From NCBI GenBank assembly GCA_019413955.1, contig DXMX01000015.1, positions 1 through 34,778 of the forward strand: a stretch of DNA of 34,778 nt, read 5' to 3'. Under the pieces are notes generated by a model. That model had not been told where the DNA came from, made no database searches, and was given only the letters and a program-made list of their open reading frames with translations. The stretch is from Collinsella sp. (lineage in GTDB: Bacteria; Actinomycetota; Coriobacteriia; Coriobacteriales; Coriobacteriaceae). Position 1 is the stretch's first letter. Each line of letters begins with the position of its first letter. This document shows positions 7,600 to 15,588 of this stretch, one piece after another. Position numbers and translations under genes: made by a program.

Positions 7600-8565
7600 T
7601 TACTTCAACGACGCAAGAAGGTGTTCGGCGGCACCGATGAGCGGAGCATCGCCCTCCAGAGACCCGATGAGAATCGGCGTGTCCTGGAGCGGATCGAGCG
7701 CCTGGCTGGCATAGCCCTCGTGCACCGAATCCTTCCACGTCTGCGAACGCCAATCGGGACCCTGATGAATTACGCCGCCCGAAAGCACGATGACCTCTGG
7801 ATCCAGAATATTGGCAAGCGAGCCCAAGCTGGCGCCCAGCGCAAAGCCGGCGTCATGGATGACCTCGGTCGCCTTTGCGTCGCCAGCACGACACAGGTCG
7901 TTCACGTCGCGACCGACCGAAGGACGGCTGGGGTCAACTCGACCGAAGCGTTCGTCGTACATACGGCCAATCGAGGTGCCCGAAGCAACAGACTCAAGAT
8001 GGCCGGAACGCCCGCAGGCGCAGGGAATGCCGGCGGCAGCCGAGCACTCGATGTGGCCCATATGACCGGCAGCACCATGGAAGCCCTGCATCACGCGGCC
8101 GTTCTCGACATATGCGCCACCGATGCCCGTACCGATTCCCAGGCACAAGACGGAGAACTTGCCCTTGCCGACGCCCCAGTGGGCCTCGCCCAGAGCATGA
8201 GCCTGCACGTCGCCCACAACGGCAACGGGAAGACCAAGGTCCTCGCGCAGACGCGGCCCCAACTGAACGCCGGACCAGCCGGGCATGATCTCATTGGCAT
8301 AAGCAATGGCGCCCGTCTTGGGATCGACGACGCCTGCGGCACCGATACCGACACCGAGAACCTCGACATCGGGATTCGCCTCAAGAGCGGCCTTGATAGA
8401 CGCCTCGATACGCTGGAAGACGGCCTCGCCGCCCTCCTGGGCCTCGGTAGGAACCTCGGCCTCAAAAACGGGATGGGGCACACTACCGTCAGCCGGGTAC
8501 TCCATGATGGCAGTCGCAATTTTAGTTCCGCCGATATCGACAGAGCAGACGTACTTGTTCTCCAT
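7600..8565 (-). CDS. nanK: ROK-family sugar kinase, probable N-acetylmannosamine kinase
   Basis: Expected to phosphorylate ManNAc to ManNAc-6-P with ATP. The 321-aa protein has no N-terminal DNA-binding domain, so it is a kinase rather than a ROK repressor. The ATP loop DIGGTK spans residues 10-15, and catalytic D119 lies in VVGDVQAHALGE. The usual ROK ExGH motif reads GHMGHI (167-172), with histidine replacing glutamate; I recall E. coli NanK having the same change (AGHIGH). The zinc motif is CACGRSGHLE (182-191), with histidine in place of the third cysteine. The start at 8565 has AAGGAGAGCGAC before it. Location between nanA and nanE supports ManNAc as substrate; a GlcNAc or glucose kinase is the alternative. 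Confidence 0.87.
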   Translation of the reverse strand: MENKYVCSVDIGGTKIATAIMEYPADGSVPHPVFEAEVPTEAQEGGEAVFQRIEASIKAALEANPDVEVLGVGIGAAGVVDPKTGAIAYANEIMPGWSGVQLGPRLREDLGLPVAVVGDVQAHALGEAHWGVGKGKFSVLCLGIGTGIGGAYVENGRVMQGFHGAAGHMGHIECSAAAGIPCACGRSGHLESVASGTSIGRMYDERFGRVDPSRPSVGRDVNDLCRAGDAKATEVIHDAGFALGASLGSLANILDPEVIVLSGGVIHQGPDWRSQTWKDSVHEGYASQALDPLQDTPILIGSLEGDAPLIGAAEHLLASLK

Positions 8566-8631
8566 GTCGCTCTCCTTCGGAGATAAAAACAACTACAGGA
8601 AATGCGCCGTCAGGCTAGCCGTCACAGCGCA

Positions 8632-8740
8632 GTAAAGGTTTTCCAGGTGTCCGAGATCGCCGAGAAACCGTGTGGCCATTGACCTAATGGGTCATGGCCA
8701 CACGGTTGAACGGCGAGGTCGGGTGCCTGGGAAGCTTTAC
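8632..8740 (-). ncRNA. Long multi-segment hairpin element between nanA and nanK
   Basis: Nested complementary arms span the whole nanA-nanK gap. The outermost pair is GTAAAG (8632-8637) with CTTTAC (8735-8740), then CCAGG with CCTGG, CCGA with TCGG and CGCCG with CGGCG. The central stem is CCGTGTGGCCA (8668-8678) with TGGCCACACGG (8695-8705), followed inward by TGACC/GGTCA and a 5-base loop. The outermost arm includes the nanA stop codon. Total length about 109 bp. No clear T-tract follows on the minus strand, so a simple terminator is unlikely; an mRNA-stabilising or processing element, or a dispersed intergenic repeat, fits better. Confidence 0.6.
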
Positions 8741-9657
8741 AGGAGACCGTTGTCCTGAAGGACCTTCCTAATCGCCTCGACGTTCTCGCCGGTCATGGCC
8801 TTCACCGGGCGCGGCATGGTCGGGCTGTCGAAGATGCCCATGAGGTTCATAGCGGTCTTGAAGGCGCCGACGCCACCGGCATAGCCCTGGACGCCCGAGG
8901 TGACGTCCCAGATGTGCGAAATCTCATTGAGGCGATCCTGCTCGGCCTTGACGGTAGCCCAGTCGCCGGCCTGAGCGGCCTTCCACTGGCGCACGTAGCC
9001 CTCGGGCTCAACGTTGGCAAGGCCCGGGACAGAACCGTCGGCGCCACCGAGGTAAGCGCCGTCGACAACAACCTCGTGACCGGTGAGGATGCTCATCGGA
9101 TGGCCGTTCTTCTCGTTCTCCTGAACGAGATAGCGGAACGAGATGTCATCACCCGAGGAATCCTTGACGCCAGCAAGGACGCCCTCGGCGCCGAGCTTGG
9201 CAAGGAGCTTCCAGGGGAGCTTGGTGTGAACGCAGACGGGAATGTCATAGGCAAAGATGGGCAGGTCGAGCTCCTCGTGCAGGATGCGGAAGTGCTCCTC
9301 GACCTCGGTCATGCCCTGCAGGGCATAGAACGGGCAGGTGGCGACAAGCGCATCGGCGCCCAGCTCCTGAGCGACCTTACCGTGCTCGATCATGCGCTCG
9401 GTCTCGGTATCGATGATGCCGACCAGGACGGGCACGCGGTGGTCGACGATACGAACGGCCTCGGCGATGATCTGGCGACGACGCTCATCGGTGGAGAAAA
9501 CGACCTCGCCCGAAGAGCCCAGGAAGAACAGGCCATCGACGCCGGCATCGATCATGCGGTTGATGCTGCGCTCAAAGGAGGCAACGTCGAGCTGGTGGTC
9601 TTCGGTATCGGGAACAACGACGGGAGGGATAACGCCGGTGAATTTCTGAGTTGCCAC
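8737..9657 (-). CDS. nanA: N-acetylneuraminate lyase (DapA/NanA family aldolase)
   Basis: Class I aldolase expected to split N-acetylneuraminate into ManNAc and pyruvate. The 306-aa TIM barrel has GSSGE at 47-51 for the pyruvate carboxylate, Y137 in FAYDIPVCV, and Schiff-base lysine K165 in AGVKDSSGDD; E. coli NanA uses Y137 and K165 as well. The GTG at 9657 is the chosen start, with AAGGAG seven bases before it; a longer frame lacks a ribosome site and is not family-like. The KDSSGD context is also seen in other DapA-superfamily lyases, so substrate assignment leans on the nanK and nanE neighbours. The stop lies inside the structured element at 8632-8740. Confidence 0.88.
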   Translation of the reverse strand: MATQKFTGVIPPVVVPDTEDHQLDVASFERSINRMIDAGVDGLFFLGSSGEVVFSTDERRRQIIAEAVRIVDHRVPVLVGIIDTETERMIEHGKVAQELGADALVATCPFYALQGMTEVEEHFRILHEELDLPIFAYDIPVCVHTKLPWKLLAKLGAEGVLAGVKDSSGDDISFRYLVQENEKNGHPMSILTGHEVVVDGAYLGGADGSVPGLANVEPEGYVRQWKAAQAGDWATVKAEQDRLNEISHIWDVTSGVQGYAGGVGAFKTAMNLMGIFDSPTMPRPVKAMTGENVEAIRKVLQDNGLL

Positions 9658-9725
9658 AAGAATCTCCTTAGTTGTCTGGCGGGCGGCCCTATGCCACCCA
9701 CTCTTGTTGGCAGTGTCCAGGCCGT

Positions 9726-10577
9726 CTAGGCCAAAGAACACGGATAGAACGTTTGGTTAAAAAAGTCGATGACTTCGTTTTCGAACGCGTTGATGCGCTC
9801 ATGAGCGTATTTGGCATAGATGATATGCCTCCGGTCACACTCAAGACCGTTGAATACGGCAAACTGGCCCTTGGGATCACTCACGGCATCCATGAGCGAT
9901 GTGCCCATGAGCACCGATCCACGCACCCGAGACGACAACGCCTCGAGGCCACCGGGAATTGGATTGGCAACCGCCGTGCAGGCGAGGCCCCGCTCGTCCA
10001 GAGCAGAAACCGCCAGCGCGACTCCGCCGCCAAGGCCCTCGCCCCATGCAAAGATGCGGTCGGGGTCCACGCCATCAAGATTGCGCGCCACCTTCGCCAT
10101 CGCGCAACCCCAACGGACGCGCTTGACAAAAGCAGGAGAGGCAATCCCCTGCTGCAGCTCGCTGGATCCAATCGCCTCATCGTCCAGCGCAAGCACGGCA
10201 TATCCCATGGCCGCAAACCTCGTCATGTGATGCCATCCCCGCACGGGTCGGTCGATGTCGTGAAACATCAGACATAGCGGCACAAGCTCGGATGCTCGGG
10301 CGCGACCGGCAGGCTCGATCAAACGTGCGTGGACCACATCGCCACCAAGCTCAAAGGAAACCTCGGAGTAGCGGGCATACGGATTGGCGAAATCGATCGC
10401 CGTAATACTCGGCCCGCAAACCTCAAGGTCCGAAGCGGCTATCTCTAATTCGGAAACATCCGCAGAAGCATCACCGCGCCAATCCCGGAAATCAGCGAGC
10501 CTTGACGAGACCGTTCCGGGAATCCCCACAAGGTCGGAGACAATCAGCTCATTGACATTGCTCTCGCACTTAGACAT
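9726..10577 (-). CDS. Degenerate acetylxylan esterase / cephalosporin-C deacetylase family paralogue lacking the nucleophile serine
   Basis: 283 aa, clearly related to the esterase encoded just upstream. The family G-x-S-x-G elbow, GASQGGG in the neighbour, is here GEGLGGG: glycine 181 replaces the nucleophile serine. The acid and base are kept, D230 in GTSLMDAV and H259 in KYAHERI, and the QFAVFNGL segment matches QFAVYNNL of the neighbour. The N-terminal part is shorter and diverged, and the PGQGGPS segment is missing. The frame is open and intact, so this is not a simple pseudogene; a non-catalytic sugar-binding or partner role is possible. Its ATG overlaps the upstream stop by 8 bp (ATGTCTAA), so the pair is translationally coupled. 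Confidence 0.85.
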   Translation of the reverse strand: MSKCESNVNELIVSDLVGIPGTVSSRLADFRDWRGDASADVSELEIAASDLEVCGPSITAIDFANPYARYSEVSFELGGDVVHARLIEPAGRARASELVPLCLMFHDIDRPVRGWHHMTRFAAMGYAVLALDDEAIGSSELQQGIASPAFVKRVRWGCAMAKVARNLDGVDPDRIFAWGEGLGGGVALAVSALDERGLACTAVANPIPGGLEALSSRVRGSVLMGTSLMDAVSDPKGQFAVFNGLECDRRHIIYAKYAHERINAFENEVIDFFNQTFYPCSLA

Positions 10578-11547
10578 GAGCCTCCCCTCCCTTGCAGAAA
10601 AACGGAATGATCAGATCGTCAAAATCCTGAATCTCCTCGTGGCCAAAGCCTTCAAAGAACTCATGACGCTTTTCACAGGTCAGGTTGTTATAGACCGCAA
10701 ACTGCGTCGCTGGCGGACAGACGGTATCGGCTGTGCCGGTGCCAAACAGCACGGGGCATTTGACCATAGGGGCAAAGTTCTTGGAATCGAAGTACGCCAG
10801 CTTGGCATAGGCTTCGTCGATACGAGTCGAGTCCTCGTCAAACCAGCGAGACCAATAGCGCAGGCCCTCGTAGGCAATGTCGTCGGCATCCAAATCCCAG
10901 ACCAGGCGGAAATCCGACAGGAAGGGATAGAGGATGGCGGCGCGATTGATAAGCTCGCTGTTAAGTGCACAGGTCGCAATGCCCAAACCGCCGCCCTGCG
11001 ACGCGCCGTTCACAAACACACGGGCAAGATCGATGCCCTCGAGCTCGCGAACGATGCGGCACAGGATGCGAATATCTTGGTGCAAGCGGACATAGTAGAG
11101 GTTGGCCGGATCGCCGTCGATACCGGCGACGATATGGCCCGCGACCGTTGTGCCCTCAAATCCACCAATGTCCTCGGAGGGACCTCCTTGGCCGGGGCAG
11201 TCGAGGGCGATGAGTGCCATGCCCATGCCCGCAAACGACGCCTGCTCAAACCAGCTGCGGCTTGCACCCGGATACCCATGGAACTGAAGTACCAATGGCA
11301 CGGGCTCGTCCGAGACGGGTTTAAGGTACTTGGCATGCAGGCGAGCGCCACACATGCCGGTATACCAGAGGTCGAAAAGCTGGCAGGTCACGGCATCGGT
11401 GACCGATGCCGTCTCGATCGCATAGTCAAGCCCGACGGCGTCGGCCTCGGCCATGCGGTCCTTCCAAAAGAGATCGAAATCTGATGGACGGGGCATGGCG
11501 CCCCGATACCCACCAAATTGCTGTTGTAGCTCCTGAGCACTTGGCAT
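10570..11547 (-). CDS. axe: Acetylxylan esterase / cephalosporin-C deacetylase family (CE7) esterase
   Basis: Alpha/beta-hydrolase that removes O-acetyl groups from sugars. The 325-aa length is normal for the family. The catalytic triad is complete: S183 in NGASQGGG, D274 in GTADTVCPP and H303 in GFGHEE. HGYPG (90-94, oxyanion region) and DCPGQGGPSED are also present. The N-terminal YRGAMPRPSDFDLFW is the usual family opening, which supports ATG 11547; an upstream TTG at 11562 is possible. Pneumococcal sialidase loci carry a related Axe that has been linked to deacetylating sialic acids, and this gene lies in a nan operon, so O-acetylated sialic acid is the preferred substrate guess. No secretion signal is visible, so it acts after import. 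Confidence 0.9.
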   Translation of the reverse strand: MPSAQELQQQFGGYRGAMPRPSDFDLFWKDRMAEADAVGLDYAIETASVTDAVTCQLFDLWYTGMCGARLHAKYLKPVSDEPVPLVLQFHGYPGASRSWFEQASFAGMGMALIALDCPGQGGPSEDIGGFEGTTVAGHIVAGIDGDPANLYYVRLHQDIRILCRIVRELEGIDLARVFVNGASQGGGLGIATCALNSELINRAAILYPFLSDFRLVWDLDADDIAYEGLRYWSRWFDEDSTRIDEAYAKLAYFDSKNFAPMVKCPVLFGTGTADTVCPPATQFAVYNNLTCEKRHEFFEGFGHEEIQDFDDLIIPFFCKGGEAHV

Positions 11548-11583
11548 GGCTCGTGAACCCAACCTTTCGAAATCGCAACGGAG

Positions 11584-11611
11584 GTGCGCCCGGCAAGGGA
11601 ACCGGGCGCAC
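11584..11611 (-). other. Perfect 10-bp intercistronic hairpin
   Basis: GTGCGCCCGG (11584-11593) and CCGGGCGCAC (11602-11611) pair perfectly around an 8-base loop in the 80-bp gap between the ATPase gene and the esterase pair. No T-tract follows on the minus strand, so it probably stabilises or processes the mRNA, or weakens read-through, and so sets transporter and esterase levels apart. Confidence 0.6.
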
Positions 11612-11627
11612 GGGAGGGAAAGCGAGG

Positions 11628-12455
11628 CTACTCGCCGAGCTTGGGATGCAGCAGCGACGGCGCAGCACCGAGCAGCATCTTGGTGTAGGGGTCCTGAGGG
11701 TGCTGGAAGACCTGCTTGGCCTCGCCCTGCTCGACGATCTTGCCGCCATTCATAACGATGATGTCGTCAGAGATATAGCGGACCGTCTGGATGTCATGGC
11801 TGATGAACACCATGGCCAGGCCGAGCTCCTTCTTAAGGTCGGTCAGCAGGTTCAGAATCTGCGCGCGGACCGAAACGTCCAGAGCCGAGGTGGGCTCGTC
11901 GGCGATGATGGCATCGGGGTTCAACGACAGGGCACGGGCAATTGCGACGCGCTGGCGCTGGCCGCCCGAAAGCTGGCCGGGAAGAACCTCGGCGGCAGAG
12001 CTGGGCAGACCGGTGAGCTCCAGGAGCTCCTTGACGCGCTTCTCCTGCTCGGCCTCGGTACCCAGGTTGTGGACGCGCATGGGGTCGAGCAGCTGCTCGC
12101 GAACGACCATGCGGGGATTGAGCGCCGTAGCCGGATTCTGGAACACGACCGAGATGACACGGCCCATGTGACGACGGTCCTCGGCGGTACGCTTGGTTAC
12201 GTCCTTGCCCTTAAAGTAGACCTTGCCGCTCGTTGGGGCCTGCAGGCCGCACATGACGTTAGCGGTGGTGGACTTTCCGCAACCGGACTCGCCGACGATG
12301 CCGATCGTCTGACCGGGCATGAGCTTAATCGTTACACCCTGGACGGCGTGAACCAGGTTGGGGTGCAGAATCGAGCCGGTACGGGTCCTAAAGGTGACGT
12401 GGACGTCATCAAGGAAGATGATCGGCTCGACGCCGTTGACTGCGGTCTCGCTCAT
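11628..12455 (-). CDS. Opp/Dpp-type ABC transporter ATPase (second ATPase, DppF/OppF-like)
   Basis: Cytosolic ATPase subunit that powers the importer. The 275-aa protein has Walker A GESGCGKST (K61), the signature LSGGQRQRVAIARAL, Walker B AIIADEPTSALD and the H-loop VFISHD. The C-terminal part is short, as is typical for the OppF/DppF family. Its ATG abuts the TAG of the upstream permease-ATPase fusion, with GGAGGTGAT before it, so the stoichiometry is coupled. The fusion supplies the other ATPase. The gene context (nanA, nanK, nanE downstream) suggests sialic acid as cargo, although the family mostly moves peptides. Confidence 0.93.
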   Translation of the reverse strand: MSETAVNGVEPIIFLDDVHVTFRTRTGSILHPNLVHAVQGVTIKLMPGQTIGIVGESGCGKSTTANVMCGLQAPTSGKVYFKGKDVTKRTAEDRRHMGRVISVVFQNPATALNPRMVVREQLLDPMRVHNLGTEAEQEKRVKELLELTGLPSSAAEVLPGQLSGGQRQRVAIARALSLNPDAIIADEPTSALDVSVRAQILNLLTDLKKELGLAMVFISHDIQTVRYISDDIIVMNGGKIVEQGEAKQVFQHPQDPYTKMLLGAAPSLLHPKLGE

Positions 12456-14471
12456 CTACATCACCTCCGCGTGAGGGGTCAAACCATTTGCCTTGAGCAC
12501 CTCGTCGGGGAGCTCGGAATAGAAGTGCTCGGTGCCGGGCACGCGCTTGAAGACCGGACGGGTGTCCAGGCCAATGCGCGGATGGCTCGAGCGGGGCGCG
12601 AAGCGATCGCCCTTGGGGAAATCGCGCGGGCTCGGAACGGCGCCGGGTACCTGGTGCAGACGGCCCGAACCGCTCTCGATGGACAGAACGGAGCCCAGAA
12701 GACCGCGGGTGTACTCGTGGATCGGGTTAGTGAGCAGCTCCTTGGTGGGCGCCTGCTCGATAACCTGACCGGCGTACATAACCGTGATGTTATGGGCGAC
12801 CTCGGCGACCAGAGCCAAGTCATGCGAGACGAAGATCATGGCAAAGCCGAGCTTGGCCTGAAGGTCGTTGAGCAGCTTGATGACCTGCTTCTGGACGGTA
12901 ACGTCCAGAGCGGTCGTGGGCTCGTCGCAGATGACCAGCTTGGGGTCGCGGGTAAGGGCCATAGCGATCAGGACACGCTGACGCTGGCCACCGGAAAGCT
13001 CATGCGGGTAGCTCTCGAGCGTACGCTTGGGGTCGAGGCCCACGAGCTCCAGGAGTTCCTCGGCGCTGCGGGTGCCGCCGCGCTTGGTGAGCTGCTTCAT
13101 CTGGGCAGAGATGAGCATGGAGGGGTTGAGCGAGGACAGGGCGTCCTGATAGACCATAGCGATATCGGTACCGCGCAGGCCGAACCACTCCTTCTTGCTC
13201 ATCTTGAGCAGGTCGCGGCCCTCCCAGAGGACCTCGCCGGAAAGGTGCTCGTCATCGTCGGTCAGGCCCATGATGGCCAGCGTGGTGATGGACTTACCGC
13301 AACCGGACTCGCCCACCAGGCCCATGGTCTGACCAGGACGGACGTCAAAGTTGACATGGTCGACGACGTTGATATCGCCGTGATGCTCAAACTGAATGCA
13401 GAAGTCACGGACCGAGAGAATCGGTTCGACAGACTCGTCGGGCACATGGCGATCGTCACGCTTGAGCTCGACATCGCGCAGGGCTCCAAGGCGAGCGGAG
13501 AGGGACTGGGCCTGCTCCTTGTAGGCGCGAACGGGGTCGGAGACCAGCAGGTCGGCCTCGCGGCGCTTGGAGGAATCGGTCGGATCCAGGGCGGCGGAGG
13601 GAGCAGCGGCCATGGCGTCGGTAATGCCCTCGGAGAGGATGTTGAGCGCCAGGCAGGTGATCATGATGGCCAGGCCCGGGAACAGCGCCTGCCACCAACG
13701 GCCGGCGAGCACGCCGCCGCGGGCGTCGGCGAGGATGTTGCCCCAGGTAGCGGTGGGCTCCTGGATACCAGCGCCGATGAAGGTCAGCGAGGCCTCGAAG
13801 ATGATGGCGTCGGCGACCAGGGTAACGGTGAAGACCATGATCGGGGCGATGCAGTTACGCAGAACATGCTTGATCAAAATCCACGGAGCCTTGGCGCCGG
13901 AAACGATGACCGCGCGGACATAGTCCTCGCCGTACTCGGACACGATGTTGGCGCGCACGATACGGGCAATCTGCGGAGTGTACATAAAGCCGATGGCGAA
14001 GATGATCGACGGCACGGAGTTGCCCAGGATGGAGACGAAGACGGCCGCGAGGGCGATGCCCGGGATGGACATGATGATGTCCAGGATACGCATGATCGTC
14101 TCGGAAACGGCCTTGCGCGAAACCGCCGCAAGGGCGCCCACGACCGAGCCGCAGACCAGAGCCATGGCAGTGGCGCCAAAGCCGATAATCAGCGAGTAAC
14201 GACCACCGTAGAGCATGCGCGACAGAATGTCGCGACCCTTATCGTCGGTACCGAAGATAAATCCGTTGCCGGGAGCCTGGCGAGCCGTAAAAATCTCGAC
14301 CGGGCTATAGGGGGCAAGAAGGGGCGCCAGAATCGCAGTCAGGGCGACCAGCACCAACACGACGGCGGCAATCTTAGAAGACAGCGTCATCTTCTTCCAG
14401 CCACCGAGCTTGAGCCCCTTGGAGGCAGCCTTCTCGAGCTGCTCGGTTTGCTTCTCTCGAATCTTTACCAT
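12456..14471 (-). CDS. Opp/Dpp-type ABC transporter permease-ATPase fusion (DppC-DppD)
   Basis: One 671-aa chain joins a DppC-like permease and a DppD-like ATPase. Residues about 30-290 hold the permease: first membrane segment at 33-53, the GTDDKGRDILSRMLYG motif and the EAA-type loop near AVIVSGAKAPWILIKHVLRN. A charged linker follows (about 295-348). The ATPase has Walker A VGESGCGKS (386-394), Q442 in VYQDALSSLNP, LSGGQRQRV (492-500), Walker B LVICDEP (512-518) and H-loop FVSHD, then a C-terminal extension with the oligopeptide-transporter segment. Nothing suggests a frameshift; the linker is in frame and normal in composition. I recall the same fusion in the Haemophilus ducreyi sialic-acid importer SatABCD. 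The start follows the upstream stop by 3 bp. Confidence 0.93.
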   Translation of the reverse strand: MVKIREKQTEQLEKAASKGLKLGGWKKMTLSSKIAAVVLVLVALTAILAPLLAPYSPVEIFTARQAPGNGFIFGTDDKGRDILSRMLYGGRYSLIIGFGATAMALVCGSVVGALAAVSRKAVSETIMRILDIIMSIPGIALAAVFVSILGNSVPSIIFAIGFMYTPQIARIVRANIVSEYGEDYVRAVIVSGAKAPWILIKHVLRNCIAPIMVFTVTLVADAIIFEASLTFIGAGIQEPTATWGNILADARGGVLAGRWWQALFPGLAIMITCLALNILSEGITDAMAAAPSAALDPTDSSKRREADLLVSDPVRAYKEQAQSLSARLGALRDVELKRDDRHVPDESVEPILSVRDFCIQFEHHGDINVVDHVNFDVRPGQTMGLVGESGCGKSITTLAIMGLTDDDEHLSGEVLWEGRDLLKMSKKEWFGLRGTDIAMVYQDALSSLNPSMLISAQMKQLTKRGGTRSAEELLELVGLDPKRTLESYPHELSGGQRQRVLIAMALTRDPKLVICDEPTTALDVTVQKQVIKLLNDLQAKLGFAMIFVSHDLALVAEVAHNITVMYAGQVIEQAPTKELLTNPIHEYTRGLLGSVLSIESGSGRLHQVPGAVPSPRDFPKGDRFAPRSSHPRIGLDTRPVFKRVPGTEHFYSELPDEVLKANGLTPHAEVM

Positions 14472-14474
14472 AAT

Positions 14475-15431
14475 CTACACCGTCCTGATGCGCGGGTTGA
14501 TGAGCAGGTAGAGCATGTCAACCACGATGTTGATGATGATGAAGGCAAGAGCAACGACGATAACGACGCCCTGAACCAGGTTCGCCTCGTTGCCCTGAAC
14601 GCCCTGCAGAATCGCGGTGCCCATGCCGGGGAGGTTGAAGATAACCTCGATGACGACGGCGCCGCCCATGAGGTAACCGATCTTAAGACCGAGGGTGGTG
14701 ACCGGGGTGATCAGCGCATTGCGAAGAACGTTGATGCCGACGACGACCTTCTCGGGAACGCCGGCGCCGCGAGCCATACGGACATAATCCTTATCGAGCT
14801 CCTCGACCATGGCGGTACGCACGATACGAGTCATCTGGCCCGTCAGCGGAAATGCCAAGGCGATAGCGGGCATGACCATACGTCCCAGATAGCCAGCCGG
14901 ATTCGTGGTGAAGTGAGGCAGAGCACCCGATGCCGGAAGCACCTTAAGGTAGGAAGAGAACAGCAGGATCAACAGAACGGCAAGCCAGAACGACGGGGTT
15001 GCCAAGCCGGCGATGGAAAAGACGCGGATCACTTGGTCCGGCCATTTGTCGCGATACAGTGCCGCGATGACGCCGAGTAAAAACGAAACGACCGCACCGA
15101 TGGCAAGGCCGATGAAGGTCAGCTGCATCGTGACGGGCAGGGCCGTGGAGATGCGCTTGGCAACGGAGTTGCGAGCAGCACCATAGGTGCCCATGTCGCC
15201 ATGGATCAAATCGCCCATATAGCGCACGTAGCGCACAGGCCAGGGGTCGTCCAGACCATACTTCTCATGGTACTCGGCAACCGCCTCGGGCGAGGCACCG
15301 TCACCCAACGCCGTGTAGGCGGGGTCGGTCTTGGAGAACGACATAAGGAAGAACACCAGGACGGTGACGCCCAATGCCATGATCGGCAGCGCCACAAGAC
15401 GCCTTCCAATCAAACGTAGCAAGTTGTTCAC
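14475..15431 (-). CDS. Opp/Dpp-type ABC transporter permease (DppB-like)
   Basis: Inner-membrane subunit of 318 aa with about six hydrophobic segments. The first lies near residues 10-31, after the typical RLIGRRL opening. The periplasmic-type loop with YGLDDPWPVRYVRYMGDLIHGDMG is characteristic of DppB. The EAA loop is ARGAGVPEKVVVGINVLRNA, and the end LLINPRIR is usual for the family. The start is the GTG at 15431, which has GGGGAG five bases upstream; a longer frame of 11 extra residues has no ribosome site. It precedes the permease-ATPase fusion by 3 bp. Hairpins upstream separate it from the binding-protein gene. Confidence 0.93.
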   Translation of the reverse strand: MNNLLRLIGRRLVALPIMALGVTVLVFFLMSFSKTDPAYTALGDGASPEAVAEYHEKYGLDDPWPVRYVRYMGDLIHGDMGTYGAARNSVAKRISTALPVTMQLTFIGLAIGAVVSFLLGVIAALYRDKWPDQVIRVFSIAGLATPSFWLAVLLILLFSSYLKVLPASGALPHFTTNPAGYLGRMVMPAIALAFPLTGQMTRIVRTAMVEELDKDYVRMARGAGVPEKVVVGINVLRNALITPVTTLGLKIGYLMGGAVVIEVIFNLPGMGTAILQGVQGNEANLVQGVVIVVALAFIIINIVVDMLYLLINPRIRTV

Positions 15432-15471
15432 GTTCTCTCCCCTTTCTTTTGTCGGTAGGACCAACTGGTAT

Positions 15472-15489
15472 ATGAGTACGGATACTCAT
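15472..15489 (-). promoter_or_regulatory. 7-bp dyad in front of the permease gene
   Basis: ATGAGTA-CGGA-TACTCAT is a perfect inverted repeat with a 4-base loop, about 40 bp upstream of the permease start. It may fold in the mRNA together with the larger hairpin beside it, or be a protein site. Confidence 0.4.
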
Positions 15490-15492
15490 TAC

Positions 15493-15526
15493 AAGACCCG
15501 AGCGACATCGAGGTCGCCCGGGTCTT
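15493..15526 (-). terminator. 14-bp stem-loop between binding-protein and permease genes (partial terminator or mRNA stabiliser)
   Basis: AAGACCCGAGCGAC (15493-15506) pairs with GTCGCCCGGGTCTT (15513-15526), with one mismatch-type wobble, around a 6-base loop. On the minus strand TTGTAATG follows, which is a poor T-tract. Stem-loops at this position in binding-protein transporter operons commonly keep the binding protein more abundant than the membrane subunits. Confidence 0.6.
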
Positions 15527-15588
15527 TGTTTCAACTATGAGGATACGGTCCCAACGACCGACATCCTGCATACAGACTCAAGCGAGTC

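Noticed and set aside
12456..14471. Possible frameshift or assembly error joining permease and ATPase
   Set aside because: The linker is continuous, in frame and charged as expected, and fused permease-ATPase subunits are known in this transporter family.
11406..15080. Very long open frame (over 1200 codons) on the plus strand opposite the transporter genes
   Set aside because: It is antisense to three well-recognised ABC transporter genes, has no domain-like segments or ribosome site, and reflects the codon bias of the high-GC opposite strand.
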